Counted from the first letter of the stretch, positions 54,325-63,987 are shown. The stretch is 64,000 nt of DNA from Schinkia azotoformans LMG 9581 (GCF_000307855.1 NZ_AJLR01000004.1:18449-82448), one strand, 5' to 3'. The notes: generated by a model from the letters alone, not told the origin. Made by a program: numbers and translations.

Positions 54325-54466
54325 AAGACTCCTCCTTTTATCCTATTTTTCCCCCGAAATTTAGTTTTGTTCCTTCCTAAAAAAGGAAAATTATCCAGTG
54401 ACCTACTAATGAAGTGTTATACCATCCAATGCTAAACTCTAAAGTATTAGAAAAAGAGGTGAGAAT

Positions 54467-55405
54467 ATGAAAGTATTAAGACCATTGCTCATTTTATTTG
54501 GGCTGCTGATCTTATTGCCAACCTTCGCACACGCTCATTCTAGTCCTAGTTGTCAAATCTTTGTTAATGATCACAAAGTGTCTTTTCAAGAGCCGCTTTT
54601 TGTTGAAAGTGGGCGCCTGTTTGTTCCAATTAGATTTATTAGCGAACAACTAGGAGCGGCTGTTGAATGGAATGGTGCAGAACGAAAAGTTCTGATTAAA
54701 TCGCCAATAAATGATCAAATCCTATTTTTTGCAGGTTCTAGAGGAGTACAAATTAATGGTTCTAAATACATAATGGATGTTTCCCCTTTAATGCGGAATG
54801 ACAGAATGTATCTACCAATTCGCCATGTATCGGAACTGTTACACTTGAAAGTTAAATGGATGGATAATACTGTTCAATTAAATCAAGTGCCACTTTATGA
54901 AGTGCAAGAAGGGGACAGTTTATCTTCAATCAGTGCGAAATTTAATACAACTGAACAACTAATTAAGGTTAGAAATAGCCTACAATCAAGTACTGTCTCT
55001 CCGAAAACAAAGTTGAAAGTTGTCATTCCATCGGTCATGAAGAATGAGAATCAGGATGATCTACTTTTACTTGCAACATTAATTGAAGCAGAAGCAGGGG
55101 ATGAACCTTTTATCGGCCAAGTTGCAGTTGGAAATGTAATCGTCAACCGTATCAACGATAGTCGCTTTCCTGACACGATTGAAGCCATTATTAATGAACC
55201 GGGACAGTTTACACCGGTGTCGACTGGGAGAATTAATTCTGTAAAGCCGAGCCAAAGCTCAATTGAGGCCGCTAAAAAAGCTCTCCAGGGAGAAAAACCA
55301 GTTAAAAATGCAGTTTATTTTTTTAACAAAGCAAATACGACAAATCAGTTTTTATTAGCTAGAGAAGTTGTATTAGATATTGGGAATCATCGCTTTACAA
55401 TGTAA
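54467..55405 (+). CDS. Secreted cell-wall hydrolase, SleB-like, with stalk and LysM domains
   Basis: A 312-residue exported protein: signal peptide (about 1-23), copper amine oxidase N-terminal-like stalk domain (about 30-142), LysM (about 146-190, YEVQEGDSLSSISAKF) and a SleB/hydrolase_2 catalytic domain (about 197-312, LLATLIEAEAGDEPFIGQVAVGNVIVNR). It cuts cortex-type peptidoglycan or acts as a wall lytic transglycosylase. It could function in germination; the extra stalk domain is unlike SleB itself. GAGGTGAG ribosome site. Monocistronic. Confidence 0.9.
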   Translation: MKVLRPLLILFGLLILLPTFAHAHSSPSCQIFVNDHKVSFQEPLFVESGRLFVPIRFISEQLGAAVEWNGAERKVLIKSPINDQILFFAGSRGVQINGSKYIMDVSPLMRNDRMYLPIRHVSELLHLKVKWMDNTVQLNQVPLYEVQEGDSLSSISAKFNTTEQLIKVRNSLQSSTVSPKTKLKVVIPSVMKNENQDDLLLLATLIEAEAGDEPFIGQVAVGNVIVNRINDSRFPDTIEAIINEPGQFTPVSTGRINSVKPSQSSIEAAKKALQGEKPVKNAVYFFNKANTTNQFLLAREVVLDIGNHRFTM

Positions 55406-55410
55406 TATGC

Positions 55411-55442
55411 AAAATCCTCCATTTCTGGAGGGAGGATTTTAA
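55411..55442 (+). terminator. Terminator of the SleB-like gene
   Basis: AAAATCCTCC / GGGAGGATTTT stem with TTTAA after it. Confidence 0.85.
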
Positions 55443-55518
55443 TCTTGACTTTTCATGACTCCTAAAATTGTGGGCATATTAAAGTTGTACGAAAAACAAT
55501 TTTTATGGAGGGACAAGC

Positions 55519-55983
55519 ATGAAAAAATCATTGATTTTCGTTACATCTTCTTTACTTTCTGTTGGGCTTTTAGCAGGTTGTGGTGCTAATGACAATAATA
55601 ACGACAATAATGGCAATGGTACTACAGGTGTAAATTATAAAAATCGTGGTGTTAATACAGAAAACGTTCGTTATAATTGGAACGACAGGCTGGCTCCTGA
55701 TGATGTCCGTTATGATTATCGAAATAATAATAACGGTATCTTCGATAATAATCGAAATGGTAATAATGGCTTTGGCACGTATAATAATAATTACCGGAAT
55801 GGTGATCCGGATCTTGTTGACGTCGATTACGATAACGCCGAGCCAGACCCTGGTGAAGAACCAAATGAGGATCGCAACCCATTAATTAAGGGTCGAAATG
55901 ATGATAATGATGGTGTGTTTAACAATAATCGCGGTATAAACGGCAACGGAAACGGCGTCGGCGGTAATATGAGAACTCGATAG
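55519..55983 (+). CDS. Asn-rich low-complexity lipoprotein
   Basis: A 154-residue lipoprotein with lipobox LAG-C (Cys21). The mature part is dominated by Asn, Gly, Asp and Arg runs (NNNNDNN, NNNGIFDNN, GNNGFGTYNNN) with repeated N-x-R-Y and V-x-x-Y/N-D motifs. No folded domain is apparent. Possibly a spore-surface or wall-matrix protein. Ribosome site GGAGGG. Monocistronic, with a strong terminator. Confidence 0.8.
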   Translation: MKKSLIFVTSSLLSVGLLAGCGANDNNNDNNGNGTTGVNYKNRGVNTENVRYNWNDRLAPDDVRYDYRNNNNGIFDNNRNGNNGFGTYNNNYRNGDPDLVDVDYDNAEPDPGEEPNEDRNPLIKGRNDDNDGVFNNNRGINGNGNGVGGNMRTR

Positions 55984-55989
55984 GTAAAT

Positions 55990-56022
55990 AAAAGACTGAG
56001 GTTTTTTACCTCAGTCTTTTTA
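55990..56022. terminator. Terminator between the Asn-rich lipoprotein and M20 genes
   Basis: AAAGACTGAGG-TTTTTTA-CCTCAGTCTTT, with T-runs at both ends; bidirectional. Confidence 0.9.
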
Positions 56023-56031
56023 CATTCTTTC

Positions 56032-57210
56032 TTACCTATTCTCATTGCAATAAACTAATGTTGCACTTCCTAATGTTTTCGCAGCTATGAGCATGGCACG
56101 CTCGTCTATATTGAATCTAGGATGGTGATGTGGATACACAGTTTCCCATTCCGGATTCATGGCACCTGTAAGGAAAAATGCTCCTTTTACGTGCTGCATA
56201 TAGTAGGCAAAATCTTCACCGATCATTAATGGAGCTATTTGGCGCACATTTTTAACACCGGGAACCGTTTTTGCGACACGAGCCAAAAATTCTGTTTCCT
56301 GTTCATGGTTTACAACAGGTGGATAGCCTTTTTTATAACTGTATGAATAAGTAACATCAGCACTTAGAGCAACACCCTTTAGGATGCGTTCAATTTCTTT
56401 TTCGATAACGATACGTGTTTGTTCACTTAAAGTTCTAACCGTACCTGAGATCCGTGCCGTATCTGCAATAATATTGTTAGCGTTTTGGGCCGCAAAGGAA
56501 CCGATGCTGAGTACGGCAGGTTCTAAAGGATCTACTCTACGACTGACAATTTGTTGAAGATTCAATACTAATTGTGAACCAATGACAATTGAATCTTTAG
56601 ACAGATGGGGAAGGGCGCCATGTCCACCTTTGCCTTGAATTTTAATTTCAAATCGATCGGCTGCAGCCATGAATGGTCCTGGGCAATATGTAATATCCTC
56701 CAAAGGAATGGTAGACCATAAATGTGTACCGAAGATCACATCTACACCTTCTAAGCAGCCGTCTTCTATCATCGCAATCGCCCCGCCGGGAGCAAGTTCT
56801 TCAGCGTGCTGATGAATAAACACGATATTCCCGTTTAGTTCCTCTTTCATAGTATTTAACGCTTTTGCCAATACTAATAATGTTGCTGTATGCCCATCAT
56901 GCCCGCATGCATGCATTTTTCCATCGTATTTTGATTTGTAAGGAACTTCATTTTCTTCTTGAATAGGCAAAGCATCAAAATCAGCACGAAGCGCTACTGT
57001 TGGGCCAGGTTTTCCACCTTCAAGGTAGGCAACTACGCCGCGTTTGCCAACTTCTGTTCGAACTTCATGACCGAGTTTCCTATGATACTCAGCAATATAT
57101 TTAGGTGTTTCGACTTCCTCAAATGATAACTCAGGATTCTGATGTAGGTATCTGCGAATTTCTACCATTTCCGAAAATAATGAATCTAATTTATCATATA
57201 ACGCTTCCAT
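56032..57210 (-). CDS. M20D-family amidohydrolase
   Basis: About 392 residues. Metal-binding motifs are MHACGHDGH near residue 100, HQHAEELAPGGA, GTHLW and a C-terminal HHPRF. The dimerisation domain lies about 180-290. Enzymes of this group hydrolyse N-acyl amino acids (including N-acetylated or indole-acetyl conjugates) or N-acetyl-diaminopimelate. The substrate cannot be fixed from sequence. The ATG at 57210 has AAGGGGG upstream; the frame is open to 57228. Confidence 0.9.
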   Translation of the reverse strand: MEALYDKLDSLFSEMVEIRRYLHQNPELSFEEVETPKYIAEYHRKLGHEVRTEVGKRGVVAYLEGGKPGPTVALRADFDALPIQEENEVPYKSKYDGKMHACGHDGHTATLLVLAKALNTMKEELNGNIVFIHQHAEELAPGGAIAMIEDGCLEGVDVIFGTHLWSTIPLEDITYCPGPFMAAADRFEIKIQGKGGHGALPHLSKDSIVIGSQLVLNLQQIVSRRVDPLEPAVLSIGSFAAQNANNIIADTARISGTVRTLSEQTRIVIEKEIERILKGVALSADVTYSYSYKKGYPPVVNHEQETEFLARVAKTVPGVKNVRQIAPLMIGEDFAYYMQHVKGAFFLTGAMNPEWETVYPHHHPRFNIDERAMLIAAKTLGSATLVYCNENR

Positions 57211-57367
57211 TTCAGCGCCCCCTTGCAAAGTTTTCTACTACATTATATGGGTGAATTTTGAGATAATTTCATTATAACAAAGAAGTGAAAAAGTAAAGAC
57301 AGGAATGTGTTATTAACTTGTAGAATGTATTAAAGGGACTATAAATATTTCTTTTGGAGACTTTAAA

Positions 57368-58831
57368 ATGAAACAAACTGAAAACTTTTCCGATTTACAA
57401 AAACAGCTGGAAACGCTAAATGAAGTTTTGCGGACTTCAAATAAACGGCATTATGAGCTATTAGAAAGTATTTCTGATGGTTTCTGTGCGATTAATCGTG
57501 AATGGTGCTTCACTTTTATTAATAATTCGCTCGAAAGTATTTTTAAAAAACAACGGCAGGAGCTTCTTGGTGAAAGCCTCTGGTCGGTTTTTCCTATCGA
57601 TTCACATCCAGGAATTTACAATAATATTCATCAAGCTATGAAAGAGTTAAGGGTTGTAAGGTTTCAAGAGTATACACCGAACTTCAATAAATATTTGCAG
57701 TTTAGTGCCTACCCAACTAAAGAAGGGCTTTCTATTTTTGCCCAGGATGTAACAGAACAGGTTCGAATGATAGAGGCCTTAATTGAAAGTGAAGAACGTT
57801 TTCATATGCTTGCCAATAATATTGGTGAAATTTTTTGGATTGCTTCACCTGATATGGAGGAATGGTATTATGTCAGCCCGGCAACAAAACATGTTCTGGG
57901 ATTTCTTAGTGAGGAGTTTGAAGAAAAATTAGATGAAGTTTGGAAACGGGTTAATCGAGATGATCTTCATAAGGTAAAGGAAGCTTGTGAAGAAATGCGG
58001 GAGAGAGAATCCATTGTTGAGTTTCGCTATCAGCAGCCGAATCAACCGATGCAATGGATGCGATTAAAGGGCTTACCTGTTTTTAAAGATGGCACTTTAG
58101 AGGTAATTGTAGGGATTACAGAGGATATTACAAAGATTATTGAAAGGGAAGAACTACTTACACGGTCAGAAAAATTATCAACAGTAGGTCAGCTTGCTGC
58201 AGGTATTGCCCATGAAATTCGTAATCCTTTAACGTCTATTAAGGGCTTTTTACAAATTATTCAGTCAGAAGGGACTGTTCCCCCTACTTATACATCAATT
58301 ATGCTGGATGAATTGGATCGAATCGAATCAATTATAAACGAGTTTCTATTCCTTGCGAAACCACAGCAAGAGATAAAATTTGAGGTTCAGCCATTCAGAC
58401 CGATATTAGAGCAGGTCATTGGTCTAATGCAAGGGGAGGCCAATCTTAAGGGGATAGAAATCATAGTTGAGCTTAATGACCTTTCTTTATTAAAAGTAAA
58501 AGGTAATGCCAATCATTTGAAGCAGGTCTTCGTTAATATTATTAAAAACGCAATGGAGGCTATACAAGCCAAGGGAAAAATTAAGATTATCGGGGAAGTA
58601 AATAGAGAAAAATCAATGCTTACAGTGGCTGTAATAGATGATGGACCGGGAATAACACAGGAGCGTCTAAAAAAACTTGGCGAACCTTTTTATTCAACAA
58701 AAGAAAAGGGAACAGGTCTCGGATTAATGATTACTAGAAAACTGTTGGAAGACCATGAAGGTGAGCTTCTTTTTGACAGTGAAATTGGTAAAGGGACCAG
58801 TGTATATGTTAAACTGCCGTTTATAGAGTAA
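57368..58831 (+). CDS. Soluble PAS-domain histidine kinase (sporulation-kinase-like)
   Basis: A 487-residue kinase with no membrane segment: two PAS domains (about 25-130 and 140-260), HisKA with AAGIAHEIRNPLTSIKGFLQ (about 275), and HATPase with NIIKNAMEA, DDGPGI and GTGLGLMI. The HEIRNPLT box and soluble PAS array resemble the KinA/KinE group that feeds Spo0F. No response regulator is adjacent, which fits an orphan sporulation kinase. The target is inferred from type only. The ATG has GGAG upstream. Confidence 0.88.
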   Translation: MKQTENFSDLQKQLETLNEVLRTSNKRHYELLESISDGFCAINREWCFTFINNSLESIFKKQRQELLGESLWSVFPIDSHPGIYNNIHQAMKELRVVRFQEYTPNFNKYLQFSAYPTKEGLSIFAQDVTEQVRMIEALIESEERFHMLANNIGEIFWIASPDMEEWYYVSPATKHVLGFLSEEFEEKLDEVWKRVNRDDLHKVKEACEEMRERESIVEFRYQQPNQPMQWMRLKGLPVFKDGTLEVIVGITEDITKIIEREELLTRSEKLSTVGQLAAGIAHEIRNPLTSIKGFLQIIQSEGTVPPTYTSIMLDELDRIESIINEFLFLAKPQQEIKFEVQPFRPILEQVIGLMQGEANLKGIEIIVELNDLSLLKVKGNANHLKQVFVNIIKNAMEAIQAKGKIKIIGEVNREKSMLTVAVIDDGPGITQERLKKLGEPFYSTKEKGTGLGLMITRKLLEDHEGELLFDSEIGKGTSVYVKLPFIE

Positions 58832-58930
58832 AAAAGTGTTTTTTGTAGAAGATTGTTTTTTTGTGGTTTATAATAAAAAATAAATTTCTGCTTTTGATTA
58901 GGATATCTTATATGGAAATGGATGATAAAG

Positions 58931-60082
58931 GTGGAGCATTTAATTAATCCGAATGTAAAGGATATTCAATTTTCTGGAATACGACAATTTTTTAATATGG
59001 TTTCCGAATATGAAGACGTTATTTCATTGACAATTGGCCAACCTGATTTTTCCACACCGGAAGGGGTAAAGGAAGCAGCAAAACTGGCGATTGACGAAGA
59101 TTTGACCACTTATACTCATAATGCGGGCTTACTTAGTTTGCGGGAGGCTGTAGCTCATTTTATAAAAAGTAAATATGGTCTAAACTATAACCCTGAGGAT
59201 GAAATTATTGTAACAGCGGGTGCGAGCCAAGCTATCGATATTGCGATTCGGACAATCATTGAAAGTGGCTCGGAGGTCATTTTACCAGGCCCTGCCTATC
59301 CAAGCTATGAAGCATTAATAAAATTGGCTGGAGGGGTTCCTGTATTCGTTGATACAAGGGAAACAGGCTTCAAATTGACGGCTGAACAAATCAAAGACCA
59401 TTTAACCGAGAAAACTCGATGCATTATCCTGCCATATCCATCTAATCCGACAGGATGTACGCTCACTAAACAGGATTTAAAAGAGATTGTTGATGTTCTA
59501 AAGGATGAAGAAGTTTTTGTATTATCTGATGAAGTCTATAGTGAATTAGTATTTAAAGGGAGTCATCAGTCGATTGCCAGCTTTCCTGAAATGAAAGAAA
59601 AGACAATCGTTGTGAATGGAATTTCAAAATCTCATTCAATGACCGGTTGGCGGATCGGTTTTGTGTGCGCTCCTGCTTTTATTGCTAAGTACATGTTGAA
59701 GGTTCACCAATATAGTGTTGCTTGCGCCTCTAGTATTTCGCAATATGCAGCACTCGAAGCACTAACAAAGGGTATTAATAGTGCCTTGACAATGAAGCAC
59801 GAATACATGAAGCGTATGCACTATGGTTTAAAAAGGTTAAGGTTTTTAGGATTTGATGTTAATGAACCAACTGGTGCTTTTTATATGTTTCCTTCCATTA
59901 GTCGCTTCAATATGTCTTCCTTGGAATTTGCAACTAAATTAGTCAAGGAAGCCGGTGTTGCTGTTGTTCCCGGCAGTGCATTTTCAAAATATGGTGAAGG
60001 CTATGTAAGGCTGTCATTCGCTTATTCAATGGAAACGCTTGAAGAGGCCTTAAATCGAATTGAACAATTTGTTAATAATTAA
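58931..60082 (+). CDS. patA: PatA-like aminotransferase (N-acetyl-LL-diaminopimelate)
   Basis: About 383 residues of the class I PLP aminotransferase family. It has VSLTIGQPDF, TAGASQAID, PYPSNPTG, LSDEVYSEL, the PLP lysine in SKSHSMTGWRIGF, and RLSFAYSM near the end, all close to what I remember of B. subtilis PatA. This enzyme acts in the acetylated route to lysine and meso-diaminopimelate. The GTG at 58931 matches the PatA start (MEHL) and is preferred; an ATG at 58922 is also possible. The histidine kinase gene lies about 100 bases upstream. Confidence 0.9.
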   Translation: MEHLINPNVKDIQFSGIRQFFNMVSEYEDVISLTIGQPDFSTPEGVKEAAKLAIDEDLTTYTHNAGLLSLREAVAHFIKSKYGLNYNPEDEIIVTAGASQAIDIAIRTIIESGSEVILPGPAYPSYEALIKLAGGVPVFVDTRETGFKLTAEQIKDHLTEKTRCIILPYPSNPTGCTLTKQDLKEIVDVLKDEEVFVLSDEVYSELVFKGSHQSIASFPEMKEKTIVVNGISKSHSMTGWRIGFVCAPAFIAKYMLKVHQYSVACASSISQYAALEALTKGINSALTMKHEYMKRMHYGLKRLRFLGFDVNEPTGAFYMFPSISRFNMSSLEFATKLVKEAGVAVVPGSAFSKYGEGYVRLSFAYSMETLEEALNRIEQFVNN

Positions 60083-60104
60083 TAATATATAAGTTTAAAT
60101 CCAA

Positions 60105-60136
60105 GAAAGCCACCACATCAACATGCGGTGGCTTTC
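60105..60136 (+). terminator. Terminator of patA
   Basis: GAAAGCCACC ... GGTGGCTTTC with a 12-base loop; T-run is weak (CTAAATGTC), and it abuts repeat copy 3. Confidence 0.75.
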
Positions 60137-60141
60137 CTAAA

Positions 60142-60201
60142 TGTCTAGCTCCAGCACCCAGCGACTAGTGGACTTCGCTAAACGGGTGCTTCCGCTTTTC
60201 T
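60142..60201 (+). repeat. Copy 3 of the dispersed intergenic repeat (short form)
   Basis: TGTCTAGCTCCAGCACCCAG ... CGCTTTTCT, 60 bases. It matches copy 1 (on the other strand) and the two ends of copy 2. Like copies 1 and 2 it lies immediately beside gene ends and terminators. Confidence 0.8.
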
Positions 60202-60203
60202 AC

Positions 60204-60314
60204 CTATTCTTTTTCCGTTGCTAATTCTTTAAACGATTTAATTTTTCCATGGGAATTTTGTGCGTTTTTTCGTTTTCTAAATTGACGCTCTTTTTGTCCT
60301 TTTGATTGAGTCAA
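60204..60314 (-). CDS. Small basic protein (36 aa), DUF6254-like
   Basis: A 36-residue very basic protein (MTQSKGQKERQFRKRKNAQN, then SHGKIKSFKELATEKE). The layout, with K-x-Q-K-E-R early and HGK-x-KSxxEL near the end, resembles short Bacillus proteins annotated as DUF6254. It starts at TTG with AAGGAG about 10 bases upstream. Function unknown. Confidence 0.6.
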   Translation of the reverse strand: MTQSKGQKERQFRKRKNAQNSHGKIKSFKELATEKE

Positions 60315-60376
60315 TCTAATTCATCTCCTTACCATAAAGTCATCTTTTAGTATTTGTGGCATGGAGGGGATTTATT

Positions 60377-60709
60377 CTATTCAGTCGGTTCTACATCTAC
60401 AATACGATTGATCTGTATTTTTAACTTCTGACCTTGAGGAGTAAGCAGGCTGAGTATACTTGTATACGGATCTATTTCTCTTATATGCCCAAGCTTTTCT
60501 ATGTAGGTTCTGCCTTCATAAAAGGTAATTTTCACCTCCATGTGGGAAGTCAGTGCACTTTTAATCGCATAATCGATTAATTCTATTTTCTGTTCATCAA
60601 TTGTCCGCTCGGCCACTTCTTTATCTTTTTCCCACAGCTCTCTTAATTCATGAACATGCTCAGGGAGCATCATTGCTGCCCATTTAATCGTGCCACGATC
60701 TTTTATCAA
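60377..60709 (-). CDS. YolD-like family protein
   Basis: A 110-residue soluble protein: IKDRGTIKWAAMMLPEHVHELRELW near the start is the YolD family pattern, followed by IDYAIKSALTSHMEVKITFYEGRT. In B. subtilis YolD is encoded next to the lesion-bypass polymerase YqjW-type UvrX; no such gene is here. The TTG at 60709 has AAAGGTGG 8 bases upstream and gives the usual family length; the frame is open upstream to 60826. Confidence 0.8.
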   Translation of the reverse strand: MIKDRGTIKWAAMMLPEHVHELRELWEKDKEVAERTIDEQKIELIDYAIKSALTSHMEVKITFYEGRTYIEKLGHIREIDPYTSILSLLTPQGQKLKIQINRIVDVEPTE

Positions 60710-60871
60710 ATGGACTTCCACCTTTCGTTTTTTTGATTTAGTTCTATTATATACGAAAGTTTGTTCCTGTAAAAGAGCGTATGTTCTTGTTTTGAGCAAA
60801 GTCACATTGACATTTTCAGCGGACATTGTAAACTAAGGACTATGGTTTTGATCATTAATAAGGAGAAACTT

Positions 60872-62236
60872 ATGTCAATATTGTTAGAAAAAAAACGCAA
60901 GAAAAATTTATTGAAGCTGACATCAGTTCAGTTAATTGTTCTATATTATTTAAGTTCGATTCTTTTTTCAACGTTATTATTATCCCTCCCGGTTGCTCAC
61001 AAGCCAGGAGTTACCTTAAGGTTTATTGATGCGTTATTTACTGCCGTAAGTGCTATTAGTGTAACAGGATTAACGGTTGTGCCGATCGTTGATACGTTCA
61101 GTGTCACCGGGTATTTTCTTTTAATGTTTGTCATGCAGTTTGGCGGTATCGGCATCATGACTTTAGGAACATTTATTTGGCTTATTATCGGAAAGAAAAT
61201 TGGTTTTAAGGAACGACTTTTAATTAAAATTGACCATAATCAATCAACATTTTCTGGGCTTGTCTATTTGGCTAAACAAATACTATATTTAATTCTAATG
61301 ATTGAGGCAGCAGGTGCGGTAATTTTAGGTACATATTTTTTAAAATACTTTTCAACATGGCGGGAGGCCTTTTTAAATGGCCTATTTGTATCAATAAGTG
61401 CAACAACAAACGCTGGTTTCGATATCACGGGAGCATCATTTACGCCATTTGCCCATGATTATTTTGTTCAATTCATTACGATGCTTCTCATTATGTTGGG
61501 TGCGATTGGTTTTCCTGTATTAATCGAAGTAAAGCACTATTTAACCCATAAAGGGAAATATCCTTTTCATTTTTCATTATTTACAAAGATCACAGCCACT
61601 ACCTTTTTTGCTTTAGTTGTTTTTGGTACTTTAGTATTCTTGATGCTTGAATGGAACCATTTTTACGTAGGGAAAAGTTGGCATGAGGCCCTCTTTTATT
61701 CATTGTTCCAATCTGTGACAACCCGAAGTGCGGGCTTGGCAACATTGGATATAACACAATTTAGAGAACCGACAGTATTAATAATGGCAATATTGATGTT
61801 TATTGGTGCATCTCCTTCAAGTGTTGGCGGAGGAATTCGCACGACAACATTTGCAATTATGTGTTTAAGTATCATCTTTTACGCAAAGGGAAGAAACACA
61901 ATAAAAGTATTTAATAGAGAAATTGATCCGTTGGATATTACAAAGGCTTTTGTTGTGATATCTACAGCGCTTATTCTTTGTGGAACAGCTGTTACGATAT
62001 TATCCTATCTTGAATCATTTCCGATTTTACCAATCATATTTGAAGTGGCATCGGCTTTTGGGACATGCGGTTTATCAATGGGGATCACACCTGACCTTAG
62101 CATCCTTGGAAAATTAGTAATTATTGCTTTAATGTTCATTGGAAGAATCGGCATCTTTTCATTCCTATTTTTAATTCGTGGTCAAGAAAAGGAAGAGAAA
62201 TACCATTTTCCGAAAGAAAAGATTATTATTGGGTAA
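60872..62236 (+). CDS. Ktr/Trk-type potassium transporter membrane subunit
   Basis: A 454-residue membrane protein of the TrkH/KtrB family with four pore repeats. The selectivity-filter loops read VSAISVTGLTV, ISATTNAGFDI, VTTRSAGLATL and ASAFGTCGLSMG, each with the key Gly. It takes up K+ (with Na+ in Ktr systems) under control of a KtrA or KtrC RCK subunit. Neither is adjacent, which fits the unlinked KtrD of B. subtilis better than KtrB. ATG at 60872 has AAGGAG upstream; the frame is open from 60842. Confidence 0.93.
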   Translation: MSILLEKKRKKNLLKLTSVQLIVLYYLSSILFSTLLLSLPVAHKPGVTLRFIDALFTAVSAISVTGLTVVPIVDTFSVTGYFLLMFVMQFGGIGIMTLGTFIWLIIGKKIGFKERLLIKIDHNQSTFSGLVYLAKQILYLILMIEAAGAVILGTYFLKYFSTWREAFLNGLFVSISATTNAGFDITGASFTPFAHDYFVQFITMLLIMLGAIGFPVLIEVKHYLTHKGKYPFHFSLFTKITATTFFALVVFGTLVFLMLEWNHFYVGKSWHEALFYSLFQSVTTRSAGLATLDITQFREPTVLIMAILMFIGASPSSVGGGIRTTTFAIMCLSIIFYAKGRNTIKVFNREIDPLDITKAFVVISTALILCGTAVTILSYLESFPILPIIFEVASAFGTCGLSMGITPDLSILGKLVIIALMFIGRIGIFSFLFLIRGQEKEEKYHFPKEKIIIG

Positions 62237-62237
62237 T

Positions 62238-62270
62238 GAAAGCAGGGCTGGAATTTTAGCCCTGCTTTCA
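62238..62270 (+). terminator. Terminator of the potassium transporter gene
   Basis: GAAAGCAGGGCT ... AGCCCTGCTTTC, then AATTTGTT. It overlaps the stop region by 1 to 2 bases of the flank. Confidence 0.8.
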
Positions 62271-62350
62271 ATTTGTTAACAAAATTTTGCTAATTAGGTA
62301 AAAAATATTTGATATAATTAACTTTAGTGTTCGTAGAGGAGGATGATTTA

Positions 62351-63661
62351 ATGAGCTTCTTTAAACGGTTTTCTAATGATGATGTCATCGTGGATGGGGA
62401 ATGGTTAAGTAAAGCTAAGGATATGGAAGTTTTAATCAATATTTCAGATATAGAAATTAAAAAGCAAATGGACTTGATCCATTTAGATGTCAATCATTTG
62501 AAATTAATCAAAGCCCTTCAGCCATTAATTAAAAAAAATATTGATGTAATTATAGACTCATTTTATGCCTCAATATTAACGGTGGAGGATTTAAAACAAA
62601 TCATCGAGAAATATTCGACGATTGAGCATTTGAAAAATACTCTCGAGAAGTATTTGATCCAAATGTTTAGCGGTAGAATAGATGATTCTTTTATTGAAAG
62701 TCGAAAAAGGGTTGCAAAAGTTCATTATGATATTGAGCTTGAATCAAAGTGGTATATGGCAGCCTTGCAAAATATTCAAATCTCAGTAATGAACTTAATA
62801 TTCGAGAATATTGGCGGACGCCATTCCATCCGCGAATTTATCAATGCCTTTACAATTCTCCTAAACTTTGAAATACAGCTTGTTCTTGATGAATATCACA
62901 AGGAAAATATGCTAGAAAAAGAAAAGCAATATGAAGAGGTTAAATGTGATTTAAAGAATAGAGTCAGGTATGTCAGTGAGGAAGTTGCCGCACTTTCGGA
63001 AGAAACAAGCGCCTCAGTTCAACAATTAATCGCCAGCAGTCAGGAAGTTAACTTTAATGTAGTGAACAGTACAAACAAGTCAAAAATGACGAGGGAAGCA
63101 GCAAGGGAAGGACAAACCAGAATGCTTGCCCTTAAAAATCAAATCCAATCGATTACAGAAAGTACAGCCCATATGAAGTCGATCATCTTACAGCTTAATG
63201 ATTCCAGTGAACAAATTAAAAAGGTTGTTTCCATTGTTCAGGATATAGCTGAACAAACCAATTTGCTGGCATTAAATTCAGCGATTGAAGCGGCAAGGGC
63301 AGGGGAATATGGAAAAGGATTTGCTGTTGTAGCGGATGAGGTACGGAAGCTCGCGGATGAGACAAAAAAATCAGTTTCTGAAATAAGTACATTAATTGGT
63401 AAATCTAATGAATATACACTAGAAGTAGTGAATTCGATTAATGAAGTGCAAGCAATGGTTGTCCAGGGAGAGAACGAGTCCAATTTTACGAGCGAAGCGT
63501 TTGAAAATATTTCGAAGTCCATTAATGAATCAATACAAGAAATTCAAAGTGTAGAGGATAAAGTAGATGGATTAGTAAAGGTGATCGAGCAGATTGGGAC
63601 CGCAACTGAGAAAGTAGCTGCTTCAGCTGAACATTTGGATGAGACAGTAAGATATATTTAG
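62351..63661 (+). CDS. hemAT: HemAT-like globin-coupled aerotaxis transducer
   Basis: A 436-residue soluble chemoreceptor without membrane segments. The N-terminal half (about 1-190) is a protoglobin-type sensor; the proximal haem ligand fits His125 in [19 protein letters not shown], close to the HemAT pattern. The C-terminal half is an MCP signalling domain with [41 protein letters not shown]. In HemAT, oxygen binding to haem controls CheA. It would steer cells relative to oxygen, which suits a denitrifier. The ATG at 62351 has GAGGAGGATGA upstream; a TATAAT lies at 62313. Confidence 0.93.
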   Translation: MSFFKRFSNDDVIVDGEWLSKAKDMEVLINISDIEIKKQMDLIHLDVNHLKLIKALQPLIKKNIDVIIDSFYASILTVEDLKQIIEKYSTIEHLKNTLEKYLIQMFSGRIDDSFIESRKRVAKVHYDIELESKWYMAALQNIQISVMNLIFENIGGRHSIREFINAFTILLNFEIQLVLDEYHKENMLEKEKQYEEVKCDLKNRVRYVSEEVAALSEETSASVQQLIASSQEVNFNVVNSTNKSKMTREAAREGQTRMLALKNQIQSITESTAHMKSIILQLNDSSEQIKKVVSIVQDIAEQTNLLALNSAIEAARAGEYGKGFAVVADEVRKLADETKKSVSEISTLIGKSNEYTLEVVNSINEVQAMVVQGENESNFTSEAFENISKSINESIQEIQSVEDKVDGLVKVIEQIGTATEKVAASAEHLDETVRYI

Positions 63662-63754
63662 GATAAGTGAGCAATTGCCTATTTCTGTATTTGCCTAAAT
63701 CTATTATAATTTAATTAGGGGAAACTCCAATCTATTTAAAGGAGGTTTGTCAAG

Positions 63755-63940
63755 ATGCTTAAAGTTGTAGTTGAAAATGACGAATTTGATAAGCAAGACG
63801 AACAATCCGATCATAAAAAGCTTCCTTTAGGAAAAAATGTGAAAAAGGCGCTAAAGGAATATTTACGCGACTATAAAGGTCACGGTGACCGGCCTTTATT
63901 TCCTTCTCCTAAAAATGAGAAGCTGCCGATAAGAGATTAA
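63755..63940 (+). CDS. Small charged hypothetical protein (61 aa)
   Basis: A 61-residue hydrophilic protein, acidic first (NDEFDKQDEQSDHKK) then basic (GKNVKKALKEYLRDYKGHG), ending with PLFPSPKNEKLPIRD. It has a strong AAAGGAGG ribosome site and its own terminator. Family not recognised. Confidence 0.7.
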   Translation: MLKVVVENDEFDKQDEQSDHKKLPLGKNVKKALKEYLRDYKGHGDRPLFPSPKNEKLPIRD

Positions 63941-63960
63941 TAATTTAAATTTAAGTGATG

Positions 63961-63987
63961 GCTGCCAGTCATATCGGCAGCCTTTTT
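63961..63987 (+). terminator. Terminator of the last gene
   Basis: GCTGCC-AGTCATATC-GGCAGC followed by CTTTTT. Confidence 0.8.

Noticed and set aside
55646..55885. Plus and minus open frames inside the Asn-rich lipoprotein gene
   Set aside because: They arise from the low-complexity AAT/GAT codons of the real gene; no ribosome sites.
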